Origin: Chloroflexota bacterium
GTDB lineage: Bacteria; Chloroflexota; Dormibacteria; CF-121
Direction of reading: 5' to 3'
Length of the DNA: 34,334 nucleotides
Assembly (NCBI GenBank): GCA_005882525.1
Contig: VBGO01000029.1
Span: 1 to 34,334, forward strand
The notes under the pieces were generated by a model. It made no database searches. It had not been told where the DNA came from and worked only from the letters and a program-made list of their open reading frames with translations. The position numbers were made by a program, and so were the translations under genes. Below, piece after piece: positions 1-7,432 of this stretch; within the stretch, counting starts at the first letter, position 1; each line of letters opens with the position of its first letter.

Positions 1-2
1 TC

Positions 3-683
3 AGTGCCGCGTTCGCCTTGACCCTGTTCGTTCAGTACCGTGCCAAGCCGAGGTCGTACTTGCTGGCCTGGTCGCTGGCGCTGGCCATCTACGCCATCGC
101 GGCCGGCACCGAAGTGATCGGCGCGGCGGCCGGCTGGGATCCGCTGCTCTATCGCGCCTACTACTACTTTGGCGGCATCCTGGTCGTCGGCGTGCTGGCG
201 CTTGGCACCATCTACCTGCTGGCGCCTCGATTCGGGCGGACTGCGCTCCTGGTGCTGGTGGTGCTGGCGGGCATCGGCCTGGCCGGTACGGTGGGCGCCA
301 GCCTGCAGGTGGGCCTGCTGCAGACCCGCGAGGTGCCCTCCGTCGATACCATCCGCCTGGAACACGGCACCTTCAATGCCCTGGCCATCCTGATGGCCGC
401 GCTCCTGAACAGCGTCGGCAGCGTGATCCTGATCGGGGGCGCGCTCTGGTCGGCCTACGGGGCCTGGCGCAAGGGTGGCGCCCAGTCGCGGCTGCTGGCC
501 AACATCCTGATCGCGGTGGGCGCCTTCATCGTGGCCGGCGCCTCCACCCTCACCCGCCTGTTCCACGTCTACGAGCTCTTCTACGTCGGCCAGGCGATCG
601 GTGTGTTGGTGATCTTCGGTGGCTTCTTGGCGGCGCAGCGCTCGCCCCGACGCGCCAACCTCAACCCCGCACCCAGCCGCTGA
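3..683 (+). CDS. Polytopic membrane protein, 5'-truncated by the window edge
   Basis: I do not recognise the family. The frame is open to the left edge: codons before the in-frame TTG at 18 read S-A-A-F-A, so the real start lies outside the window. The visible ~226 residues are very hydrophobic, with about six to seven membrane-spanning stretches separated by short loops and a basic C-terminal tail (QRSPRRANLNPAPSR). Polar and aromatic residues recur near membrane edges (YRAYYYFGG, RLFHVYELFY). No catalytic motif is visible. It stands alone before a 180-base gap containing a hairpin. A small integral membrane sensor or transport-related protein is possible, but no function can be assigned. 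Confidence 0.75.
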   Translation, partial: SAAFALTLFVQYRAKPRSYLLAWSLALAIYAIAAGTEVIGAAAGWDPLLYRAYYYFGGILVVGVLALGTIYLLAPRFGRTALLVLVVLAGIGLAGTVGASLQVGLLQTREVPSVDTIRLEHGTFNALAILMAALLNSVGSVILIGGALWSAYGAWRKGGAQSRLLANILIAVGAFIVAGASTLTRLFHVYELFYVGQAIGVLVIFGGFLAAQRSPRRANLNPAPSR

Positions 684-695
684 GGGCGGTCACGG

Positions 696-711
696 GCGAA
701 CCGAGGTTCGC
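696..711. terminator. Hairpin downstream of the membrane protein gene
   Basis: GCGAAC and GTTCGC (696-701 and 706-711) form a perfect 6-bp stem around a CGAG loop, 12 bases after the stop codon at 683. No T-run follows, so it is not a textbook intrinsic terminator; it may be a transcript-end stabiliser. The rest of the gap up to the Shine-Dalgarno sequence at 853 shows no gene and no convincing -35/-10 pair. Confidence 0.4.
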
Positions 712-863
712 AGGGACTAGCATTACCTAGCCGTTGAAGACGGCACAACCCATGACACACGCGGGTATTCATTGCACCTGGTGGGCATCGACCGACGGGC
801 AGCCTCCACCAGCAGCCGGCGACGGCCATGCGCCCGATCCGGATGCTCGAACAAGGAGGCAAC

Positions 864-2180
864 ATGAAACTCGTCAGGGAAATTCCCGACAGCGATAGCC
901 AGGAGGAGTGGTTGGCGCGCGAGCGCGCGCACCTCTCCCAGGTCCTCTACCGCTACACGCCGCTCGTCATCGATCGCGCCCAGGGCTCCTACCTCTACAC
1001 CGTCGAGGGACGCCGCTACCTCGATTTCGCCTCGGGCATCGCGGTCACCAACCTGGGGCACGGTCATCCCGTCGTGATCGAGGCGGCGAAGGCGCAGCTC
1101 GACAAGGTGGTCCACACCTCGGTGGTCGCGCATCATCAACCGGCGATCCAGCTCGCCGAGCGGATCGCGGCGCTGGCGCCCGGCAAGCTCGAGAAGGTGT
1201 TCTTCGCGAACAGCGGCGCCGAGGCCGTCGAGGGCGCCATCAAGCTGGCCCGCTACACTACCGGGCGCTCGGCGTTGATCGCCTTCCAGGGCGCCTTCCA
1301 CGGCCGCACCTATGGGGCATTGTCACTGACCGCGTCGAAGAGCTATTACCGGGAGCGCTACGAACCGTTCTTGCCGGGCGTGTACCACGTGCCCTACCCC
1401 TACCCGTACCGCAACCCAACCGGGCCCGGCGACGAGGCGACGCTCGAGTATGTCTTCAATTTCATCGACGAGATGCTGGACACGCGGGTGCCGCCGAAGA
1501 ACGTGGCCGCGTTCATCGTCGAGCCGGTGCTGGGCGAGGGGGGCTACGTCGTTCCTCCGTCGGGCTTCATGCCGCGGCTGCGCAAACTGTGCGATGAGCA
1601 CGGCATTCTGTTGATCGCCGATGAAGTTCAGTCCGGTTACGGACGGACCGGCAAGATGTTTGCCTGCGAGCACAGCGGGGTCGTGCCCGACATCATGACG
1701 CTGGCCAAGTCGATCGCCTCCGGGCTGCCGCTGAGCGCCGTGGTGGCCACCTCGAAGCTGATGGACCAGTGGGAGCCGGCCGCGCATGGGTCGACCTTTG
1801 GCGGAAACCCGGTTTCCTGCGCCGCCGGCATCGCGACGCTCGATGTCTTCAAGGCTGATGGCATCATTCAAAATTCGGCGAGCAAGGGCGCGGAGCTGAC
1901 CCGGCGCCTGCGTGATCTGCAGCAGCGGATGCCGGCCATCGGCGAGGTGCGCGGCCTCGGCCTGATGATCGGTGTCGAGCTGGTCAAGAAGGATGGCACC
2001 CCCGACAAGGAGCTGCAGAAGCAGATCCGGAAAGTCTGTCTCGATTCCGGGATGGTGGTGCTGAGCTGCGGCGCGCATGACAACGTGTTGCGGCTGGTGC
2101 CGCCGCTCAACCTTTCGCAAGCCGAGCTCGACGAGGGATGGGAGATCTTGAATGGCGCGTTTCAGGAGGTGGCGGCATGA
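864..2180 (+). CDS. Class III PLP-dependent aminotransferase (GABA/acetylornithine aminotransferase-like)
   Basis: This 438-residue fold-type I aminotransferase should move an amino group from an omega-amino acid or diamine to 2-oxoglutarate or pyruvate. The N-terminal segment YLDFASGIAVTNLGHGHP is typical of the class. A glycine-rich phosphate-binding turn (NSGAEAVEGAIKLAR) follows, then IADEVQSGYGRTG with the PLP-ring Asp253, the Schiff-base Lys282 in TLAKSIASGLP, and GSTFGGNPVSCAA. The start is ATG 864 because a perfect AAGGAGG lies at 853-859; the in-frame codon at 828 has none. Its stop overlaps the aldehyde dehydrogenase start as ATGA, so the two are translationally coupled. This pairing is typical of GABA, beta-alanine, putrescine or lysine catabolism. 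The class is certain; the substrate is not, and I infer a GABA-type one from the neighbours. Confidence 0.9.
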   Translation: MKLVREIPDSDSQEEWLARERAHLSQVLYRYTPLVIDRAQGSYLYTVEGRRYLDFASGIAVTNLGHGHPVVIEAAKAQLDKVVHTSVVAHHQPAIQLAERIAALAPGKLEKVFFANSGAEAVEGAIKLARYTTGRSALIAFQGAFHGRTYGALSLTASKSYYRERYEPFLPGVYHVPYPYPYRNPTGPGDEATLEYVFNFIDEMLDTRVPPKNVAAFIVEPVLGEGGYVVPPSGFMPRLRKLCDEHGILLIADEVQSGYGRTGKMFACEHSGVVPDIMTLAKSIASGLPLSAVVATSKLMDQWEPAAHGSTFGGNPVSCAAGIATLDVFKADGIIQNSASKGAELTRRLRDLQQRMPAIGEVRGLGLMIGVELVKKDGTPDKELQKQIRKVCLDSGMVVLSCGAHDNVLRLVPPLNLSQAELDEGWEILNGAFQEVAA

Positions 2181-3694
2181 GTCAGACGATGACGAGCCAA
2201 CGTGGGTCGATGACCGAGGCTAAGAGTTACAAGAACTACATCGGCGGGCGGTGGGTCGAGTCCAAAAGCGGGCATACCTTTACTTCGACCAACCCGGCGC
2301 ATAAAGATCAGGTGCTCGGCGTGATGCAGGCGTCAAACGCGGACGACGTGAATGCCGCCATCGAGGCGGCGGTCAAGGCCTTCCCGGGCTGGCGGCATAC
2401 GCCGGCGCCGGCCCGCGGCGAGATCGTCCTCAAGGCCGCCCTGATCATCGAGGCGCGCAAGGAGGAGCTGGCCAGGCTGATGACCCAGGAGATGGGCAAG
2501 GTCCTCAAAGAGGCGCGCGGCGACGTGCAGGAAGCGATCGACATGGGCAAGTACGCGGCCGGCCTGGGTCGTCATCCGCACGGCGAGACGGTGCCCTCCG
2601 AGCTAAAGAACAAGTGGTGCATGACGGTCCGCGTCCCCCTTGGGGTGGTGGCCTGCATCACGCCCTGGAACTTCCCGATGGCGATCCCCTCGTGGAAGAT
2701 CTTCCCGGCGGTGATGGCGGGCAACACGGTGGTCTTCAAGCCGGCCTCCGACACCCCGATCATCGCCACCAAATTGGTGGAAATCCTCGAGGAGGCAGGA
2801 TTGCCGGGCGGTGTCCTCAACCTCGTGACCGGCAGCGGCAAGGACGTCGGTGACGTGCTGGTCAACGACCCGCGGGTGCAGGGCATCTCGTTCACCGGCT
2901 CGACCGACGCGGGGCGGCACATCGCCGAAATCGCCGGCCGCAATCTGAAACGGCTGGGCCTCGAGCTGGGCGGCAAGAACGCGATCGTCGTCCTCGACGA
3001 TGCCGACCTGCCGCTGGCGGTCGACGGCGCGCTCTGGGCGGCCTTCGGGACTTCGGGTCAGCGCTGTACGGCCGCGTCGCGCCTGATCGTCGACAAGAAG
3101 GTCGCCAAGGATTTCATCGACCTGCTCCAGGAGCGGGCCGCCAAGATGAAGGTAGGCGACGGCCTGCAGCCCGACACCGACATGGGCCCGGTGATCAACG
3201 AAGCCGCGCTCAAGAAGGTCCACGAATACACCGAGATCGGGAAGAAAGAGCACGCCCGCCTGGTGCACGGCGGCGACTTCGCCGGGAGCGAGGGCTGGTT
3301 CTACCGGCCGACGATCTTCGCCGACGGGCAGAAGGACATGCGCATGGCGCAGGAGGAGATCTTCGGACCCTCGACGCTGGTGCTGCCGGTGAGCAACCTC
3401 GAGGAAGCGCTCGAGGTGGCCAACTCCACCCAGTACGGGCTCTCGATGTCGATCTACACCAACGACCTGCGCAAGGCGTTCCATGCGATGGAGGAGATGC
3501 AGTCCGGCATCGTCTACGTCAACGCGCCCACCATCGGGGCCGAGATCCAGCTGCCCTTCGGCGGCGTGAAGAACACCGGCAACGGCCATCGGGAGGCGGG
3601 TACCGTTGCGCTCGACGAGTTCACCGAGTGGAAGACGATCTACGTCGACTACAGCGGCCGGCTGCAGCGGGCGCAGATCGATACCGGGGAGTAA
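2177..3694 (+). CDS. NAD(P)-dependent aldehyde dehydrogenase (semialdehyde dehydrogenase-like)
   Basis: This 505-residue ALDH-superfamily enzyme oxidises an aldehyde to the carboxylate. Visible catalytic residues are Asn165 in TPWNFPMAIPSWK, general base Glu263 in LELGGKNA, and the nucleophile Cys297 in SGQRCTAASR. The C-terminal motif EEIFGPSTLVLPV is also present. The start is ATG 2177, set by AGGAGGT at 2164-2170 and the 4-base overlap with the aminotransferase; an earlier in-frame start at 2138 would sit deep inside that gene. Coupling to an aminotransferase suggests its aldehyde is the transamination product, for example succinate semialdehyde. Sequence style also resembles 2-oxoglutarate semialdehyde and aminoadipate semialdehyde dehydrogenases, so the exact substrate is open. 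Confidence 0.92.
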   Translation: MSQTMTSQRGSMTEAKSYKNYIGGRWVESKSGHTFTSTNPAHKDQVLGVMQASNADDVNAAIEAAVKAFPGWRHTPAPARGEIVLKAALIIEARKEELARLMTQEMGKVLKEARGDVQEAIDMGKYAAGLGRHPHGETVPSELKNKWCMTVRVPLGVVACITPWNFPMAIPSWKIFPAVMAGNTVVFKPASDTPIIATKLVEILEEAGLPGGVLNLVTGSGKDVGDVLVNDPRVQGISFTGSTDAGRHIAEIAGRNLKRLGLELGGKNAIVVLDDADLPLAVDGALWAAFGTSGQRCTAASRLIVDKKVAKDFIDLLQERAAKMKVGDGLQPDTDMGPVINEAALKKVHEYTEIGKKEHARLVHGGDFAGSEGWFYRPTIFADGQKDMRMAQEEIFGPSTLVLPVSNLEEALEVANSTQYGLSMSIYTNDLRKAFHAMEEMQSGIVYVNAPTIGAEIQLPFGGVKNTGNGHREAGTVALDEFTEWKTIYVDYSGRLQRAQIDTGE

Positions 3695-4523
3695 GGTCGC
3701 CGCGCTCATCTCGCAGAACGTCCAGTTCATCGACGTCGGGCAGCGGAGGGTCCGGTACCTCGACCAGGGATCGGGCCACCCGCTGCTCCTGTGTCACGGC
3801 TTCATCGGCTCGCTGGAGAACTTCCATAGCTGGGGTCCCGCCTTCAGCGGCCACCGGCGCGTCCTGATCCCGGACCTCCCGGGCTGCGGCGAGACGCCGG
3901 CCGGGGAGCCGCCCTTCACAGTGGCCAGCCACGCCGAATTCCTTCGGGCGTTTGCCGAGCGGCTGGGCCTGGGCGAGCACGACGTCGGCGGCATCTGCCT
4001 GGGCGCCACCGTTGCCCTGGAGTACGCCTCCCGCGTCCGCGAGCAGATCAGCCGCCTCGTGCTGCACACCCCGATCTACTCGCCGCAGACGCTCCGGGTC
4101 GCCTTCAAGCGCCAGGTTCACGCCTTCACCAGCGGCCCGGTTTTCTGGTGTGTCGACCGGTTGCGCCGGAACCGGCTGGTGTCGGATCTCTACAAGCGCT
4201 TCCTGGTTGAAGGCCCTGGGGTTGATCCGTACGATGCGCAGGTGAATTTCGAGAACCAGCACCGCGCGGATGGTCGGGCGGCGCGGCAATGGCTGCGCGA
4301 CGGCATCACCCGGGACTATCGCGAGTTCCTCAAGGGCTGGCGCAAACCGGCGCTTGTCGTGGTGGCGGCGGACGATCGAACCGTCGACGTGGACGCCATC
4401 CGCAACCTGAAGGCGTTGATGCCACAGGCCGAGATTCGGGTCATCGAGTCCGCCGGTCACGGCTGGACGCCCACCCTGATCGCGGCGCAGGTGGAGGCGA
4501 TCACGGGATTCCTGGGGCGATGA
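3606..4523 (+). CDS. Alpha/beta hydrolase with Cys nucleophile; start uncertain
   Basis: This is a single-domain alpha/beta-hydrolase of about 271 residues in its conserved part. It shows HGFIGSLENFHSW (oxyanion-hole region), PDLPGCGET, a nucleophile elbow G-I-C-L-G with Cys encoded at 3996-3998, an acid Asp in VVAADDRT, and the catalytic His in ESAGHGW. Most relatives have Ser at the elbow; Cys is known in dienelactone hydrolase. The start is a problem. The only canonical in-frame start before the conserved region is TTG 3606, which overlaps the dehydrogenase by 89 bases and adds a 34-residue extension that looks like a shadow translation. Between the upstream stop (3694) and the first conserved strand there are only non-standard codons (CTC 3705, ATC 3708). 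It ends as an ATGA overlap with the ureohydrolase. Substrate unknown. Confidence 0.8.
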   Translation: MRSTSSPSGRRSTSTTAAGCSGRRSIPGSKVAALISQNVQFIDVGQRRVRYLDQGSGHPLLLCHGFIGSLENFHSWGPAFSGHRRVLIPDLPGCGETPAGEPPFTVASHAEFLRAFAERLGLGEHDVGGICLGATVALEYASRVREQISRLVLHTPIYSPQTLRVAFKRQVHAFTSGPVFWCVDRLRRNRLVSDLYKRFLVEGPGVDPYDAQVNFENQHRADGRAARQWLRDGITRDYREFLKGWRKPALVVVAADDRTVDVDAIRNLKALMPQAEIRVIESAGHGWTPTLIAAQVEAITGFLGR

Positions 4524-5431
4524 GCGAGCACGACTTCAATACGGCGGGCCTCAAGCCCTGGGCCGGGCTCAAGGCACCGGCGGCGGGCGAGCGGCCGGAC
4601 GCCCGCATCCTGGGCGTCCCGATGGAGCGCGGTTCACTCTACCGCCCAGGACAGGCAAAGGCCCCCGCCCACCTGCGAAAGGTCTCGGCGATCTTCGCCC
4701 CGGTCACCGAACGCGCCGAGCGGTTCGACAGCGTCACCGTCCAGGACGATGGCGACCTGACCCTGGTCGACGGCGACATGGGCGCAAACGTCGACGCGGT
4801 GGCCGACGAGATCGCCAGGACGCCGGCGGGCACGTTGCCGATCGTCCTGGGTGGCGATCACACGACCGTCAGTCCGACCCTGATCGCGCAGCAGCGACGA
4901 CTCAACGGCCGGCTCAGCATCCTCTATATCGATGCTCACCCGGACCTGAACGACGTCTCACGCCACACCCGCTGGTCGAACGGCTGCGCACTCCGCCGAG
5001 GCCTGGAGATGGGCGAGATCGACCCGAAAAAGGTCACGCTGCTCGGCTGCCGCGACTATGACTGGGAGGAGGTCGAGTACATTCGCAAGACCGGCATCAC
5101 GCTGATCCCGGCGGCGACCGCGCACGGCTGGACCGGGAACCAGCTGGCCGACGAGATCGGCTCGCGCATCGGGTCCGACGCCCTGCACATCTCGCTCGAC
5201 ATCGATTCCCTCGACCCGAGCTACGCGCCGGGGACGGGGGTCCCCGCCGCCGGCGGCCTGACCTCGCGGCAGCTCCTGGATTTCCTGCGCCAGCTGCGGG
5301 GTGTTCGGCTTGCCGGACTCGACGTCGACGAAGTCGCCCCGCCCTTGGATTACGGCCACATCACCAGCCTGGCGGCGCTGAAGTTCATCTTCGAGTTCCT
5401 CGGGATGGTGAAGCTCGGAAAGACGGGCTGA
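4520..5431 (+). CDS. Ureohydrolase (arginase/agmatinase/guanidinobutyrase family)
   Basis: This is a 303-residue binuclear manganese hydrolase that releases urea, or a related group, from a guanidino compound. All six expected metal ligands are visible: His114 in LGGDHT; Asp138, His140 and Asp142 in IDAHPDLND; and Asp227 and Asp229 in SLDIDSLDPSYAPGTG. The last segment is the family signature. The start ATG 4520 overlaps the hydrolase stop by four bases, and an in-frame start at 4289 would lie inside that gene. Beside a GABA-type aminotransferase and a semialdehyde dehydrogenase, 4-guanidinobutyrase (giving GABA and urea) or agmatinase (giving putrescine and urea) are the best guesses. Arginase or formimidoylglutamase cannot be excluded by eye. 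Confidence 0.9.
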   Translation: MSEHDFNTAGLKPWAGLKAPAAGERPDARILGVPMERGSLYRPGQAKAPAHLRKVSAIFAPVTERAERFDSVTVQDDGDLTLVDGDMGANVDAVADEIARTPAGTLPIVLGGDHTTVSPTLIAQQRRLNGRLSILYIDAHPDLNDVSRHTRWSNGCALRRGLEMGEIDPKKVTLLGCRDYDWEEVEYIRKTGITLIPAATAHGWTGNQLADEIGSRIGSDALHISLDIDSLDPSYAPGTGVPAAGGLTSRQLLDFLRQLRGVRLAGLDVDEVAPPLDYGHITSLAALKFIFEFLGMVKLGKTG

Positions 5432-5453
5432 CGTCGTCATCGTCGGCGCCGGG

Positions 5454-6557
5454 GTGATGGGCTGCAGCCTCGCGTTTTACCTGTCACGAGCCGGCCGGTC
5501 GGTGACGGTCATCGACCGCGGCCGGATCGGCCAGGGCGCCACCGCGGCCTGCGCGGGCGGCATTCGTGCCCAGTTCTCGACCGAAATCAACATCCGGCTC
5601 GGAATCGAAGCCAAACGCCTCCTGGCACAGTTCGCGCAGGTTACTGGACAAACCGCGGACTTCCGTCCGGTCGGCTATCTCTTTCTTCTGACGACCGACG
5701 AGGAGCGCTCACGTTTCCACGACGCGCTCCAGGTACAGCGCCGGTGTGGCCTCGATGACGTCGTCGAGCTCGAGCCCGCCGAGGCGGGTGCCATGGTGGC
5801 GGGACTCCGCATGGACGACCTCAGCGGGGCGACCTTCTGTCCCAGTGATGGTCTGGCGGGGCCGAACGAAGTGACCTACGGATTCGCCAACGCGGCCCGG
5901 CGGCAGGGCGCCGTGATCTTGGAGAACGCCCCGGTCGAGGCGTTCCTGACGTCGGGAGGGAGCGTAAGCGGCGTTCGTACGTCCGCGGGCGAGATCGAGT
6001 GCCCGCAGACCGTCATCTGCGCCGGGCCGTGGTCAGCATCGGTAGGCGCGTTGCTCGGCCTGCAGCTACCGATCGTTCCCTCGCCGCGGCAGGTCTTCGT
6101 CAGCGAGCCCTTCGCCGGAATCCGTCGGCAAAGCCCGATGACGATCGACTTTCATACGTCCTTCTATTTCCATCCCGAAGGCGAGGGCGTGCTGTTCGGC
6201 ATGAGTGACCCGGCGACGCCGCCCGGCGATGACACCCGGGTGGACTGGTCGTTCCTCGACCGGATTACGTCGGTCGCCGAGCGGCGCTGGCCTCCGCTGC
6301 TCGATGCGCGCGTCAAGACCGCCTGGGCCGGGCTGTACGAGAACACCCCGGATTTTCAGCCGCTGATCGGGCCACTTCAGCCGGGACTCTGGATTGCGGC
6401 CGGGTTCTCCGGCCACGGCTTCATGATGGCGCCGGTGCTGGGCCGGTGGCTGGCGGTCTGGATGCTTGACGGTGCGCCGCCGGGTGATCTGGGCGCGTTC
6501 GCGCCATCGCGCTTTGCGGCCGGCGCCGCCGTCGAGCCCGAGCGGAACGTGGTGTAA
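5454..6557 (+). CDS. FAD-dependent oxidoreductase, DAO/sarcosine oxidase-like; 5' end unresolved
   Basis: This flavoprotein of the D-amino-acid/sarcosine oxidase fold would oxidise an amine or amino acid. The dinucleotide-binding motif V-I-V-G-A-G-V-M-G-C is followed by VIDRGRIGQGATAACAGGIRAQFS, in the style of glycine/sarcosine oxidases. The C-terminal GLWIAAGFSGHGFMMAP is the usual FAD-contacting end. The first canonical start is GTG 5454, but this cuts the GxGxxG motif in half. In-frame codons upstream to 5412 continue the conserved strand (A-D-V-V-I-V-G-A-G), just after an in-frame stop at 5409, and contain no ATG, GTG or TTG. True translation therefore begins upstream at a non-standard codon, by +1 frameshift from the ureohydrolase, or after a sequence error. 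It overlaps the next gene by one base (TAATG). Confidence 0.85.
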   Translation: MMGCSLAFYLSRAGRSVTVIDRGRIGQGATAACAGGIRAQFSTEINIRLGIEAKRLLAQFAQVTGQTADFRPVGYLFLLTTDEERSRFHDALQVQRRCGLDDVVELEPAEAGAMVAGLRMDDLSGATFCPSDGLAGPNEVTYGFANAARRQGAVILENAPVEAFLTSGGSVSGVRTSAGEIECPQTVICAGPWSASVGALLGLQLPIVPSPRQVFVSEPFAGIRRQSPMTIDFHTSFYFHPEGEGVLFGMSDPATPPGDDTRVDWSFLDRITSVAERRWPPLLDARVKTAWAGLYENTPDFQPLIGPLQPGLWIAAGFSGHGFMMAPVLGRWLAVWMLDGAPPGDLGAFAPSRFAAGAAVEPERNVV

Positions 6558-7432
6558 TGAGGCTCGCTTTGCGGCGTGGCGTCCTCCTCCTCGTCATCGG
6601 CGGCGCCTTGAGTGCCTGCACCGCGCCGGCGGTTTCGCTCCCGCTCTCGGAGCCGGCGGCGGCGGTGGTCGACGGGCACACCATCTCGATGAAGGCCTAC
6701 CAGGCCCGACTGGAGGTGAGCCGTCACCGCGATCCGTTTTCGGGGATCAAGGAGGCGATCCCCAGCCCGACCCCCGCGCAGCGGCTCGAGTCCTTCACCA
6801 TCGAGCAATTGGTGCGCGAGGAGATCGTCCGCCAGGAGGCGGAGAAGCGCCGCGTCGGTATCAGCGACCACGCCGTGCAGTCGCGCATCGACGCGCTCAA
6901 GGCGAAGGCGGGCCCGACGTCGTTCAACGCGGCCCTCAATCGCAACGGCTTCACGAGCGACAGCTTCCGTGCCTACCAGCGGGCCCTGTTGACCGAAGTC
7001 GCCCTCCTGCAGACGATGGCCAAGGACCGCGCCGGCTCGGCGGCGAAGGAGCTCAATGCCGGCGATGCATTTGCGACGGTGGCGGCCCGCTGGAGCGATG
7101 ACGGCGGCACTTCGGCCCGCGGTGGTGATGCCGGGTGGCTGCGGCCGGCCGAGATCCCGGAGCCGGCGCTGGCGACCGCCGTGCAATCGCTGGCGGCGGG
7201 AGGTGTGACCGGCATCATCCCGACCAACCGGGGCTACGTCATTGCCACCGTGCTCGAGCGTCGCAGCGACCAGCTGCACCTCGCCACCATCCTGGTCCTG
7301 GCGCCGGCGGTCGATCTCTTCAGTCCGCAGGGCACGCCGCCCTGGTTCACCAAGTTCATCGATGACCGGGCAGCCACCCTGCGCCAGGCGGGCCGGATCG
7401 AGCTCAAGGTCGGAAACCGTGGCAACGGGTGA
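6557..7432 (+). CDS. SurA/PrsA-like parvulin lipoprotein (putative peptidyl-prolyl isomerase)
   Basis: This is a 291-residue predicted lipoprotein. A basic-hydrophobic signal peptide ends in the lipobox L-S-A-C, giving lipidated Cys21. Residues ~35-155 are a charged helical chaperone-like segment (SurA N-terminal type), and residues ~170-235 match the core of a parvulin rotamase: FATVAARWSDD, GGDAGWLRPAEIPEPAL and GVTGIIPTNRGYVIATV. The usual first parvulin strand with the HILV-type motif is not seen before this core. A similar hydrophobic strand (LHLATILVLAP) follows it instead. It would help secreted proteins fold outside the membrane. It overlaps the FAD oxidoreductase by one base and the next gene by 14, so it is probably co-transcribed, though its role is unrelated to the catabolic genes. 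Confidence 0.8.
   Translation: MRLALRRGVLLLVIGGALSACTAPAVSLPLSEPAAAVVDGHTISMKAYQARLEVSRHRDPFSGIKEAIPSPTPAQRLESFTIEQLVREEIVRQEAEKRRVGISDHAVQSRIDALKAKAGPTSFNAALNRNGFTSDSFRAYQRALLTEVALLQTMAKDRAGSAAKELNAGDAFATVAARWSDDGGTSARGGDAGWLRPAEIPEPALATAVQSLAAGGVTGIIPTNRGYVIATVLERRSDQLHLATILVLAPAVDLFSPQGTPPWFTKFIDDRAATLRQAGRIELKVGNRGNG

Noticed and set aside
723..1301. Long minus-strand open frames opposite the aminotransferase and many other genes
   Set aside because: They are by-products of the high GC content; their translations are Arg/Ala/Pro-rich and show no domain, while the opposite frame has a full family match.
5424..5436. prfB-like programmed +1 frameshift between the ureohydrolase and FAD genes
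   Set aside because: The stop context GGC TGA C lacks the slippery CTT codon and the closely spaced upstream Shine-Dalgarno sequence of the known site, so I keep it only as one option for the missing start.
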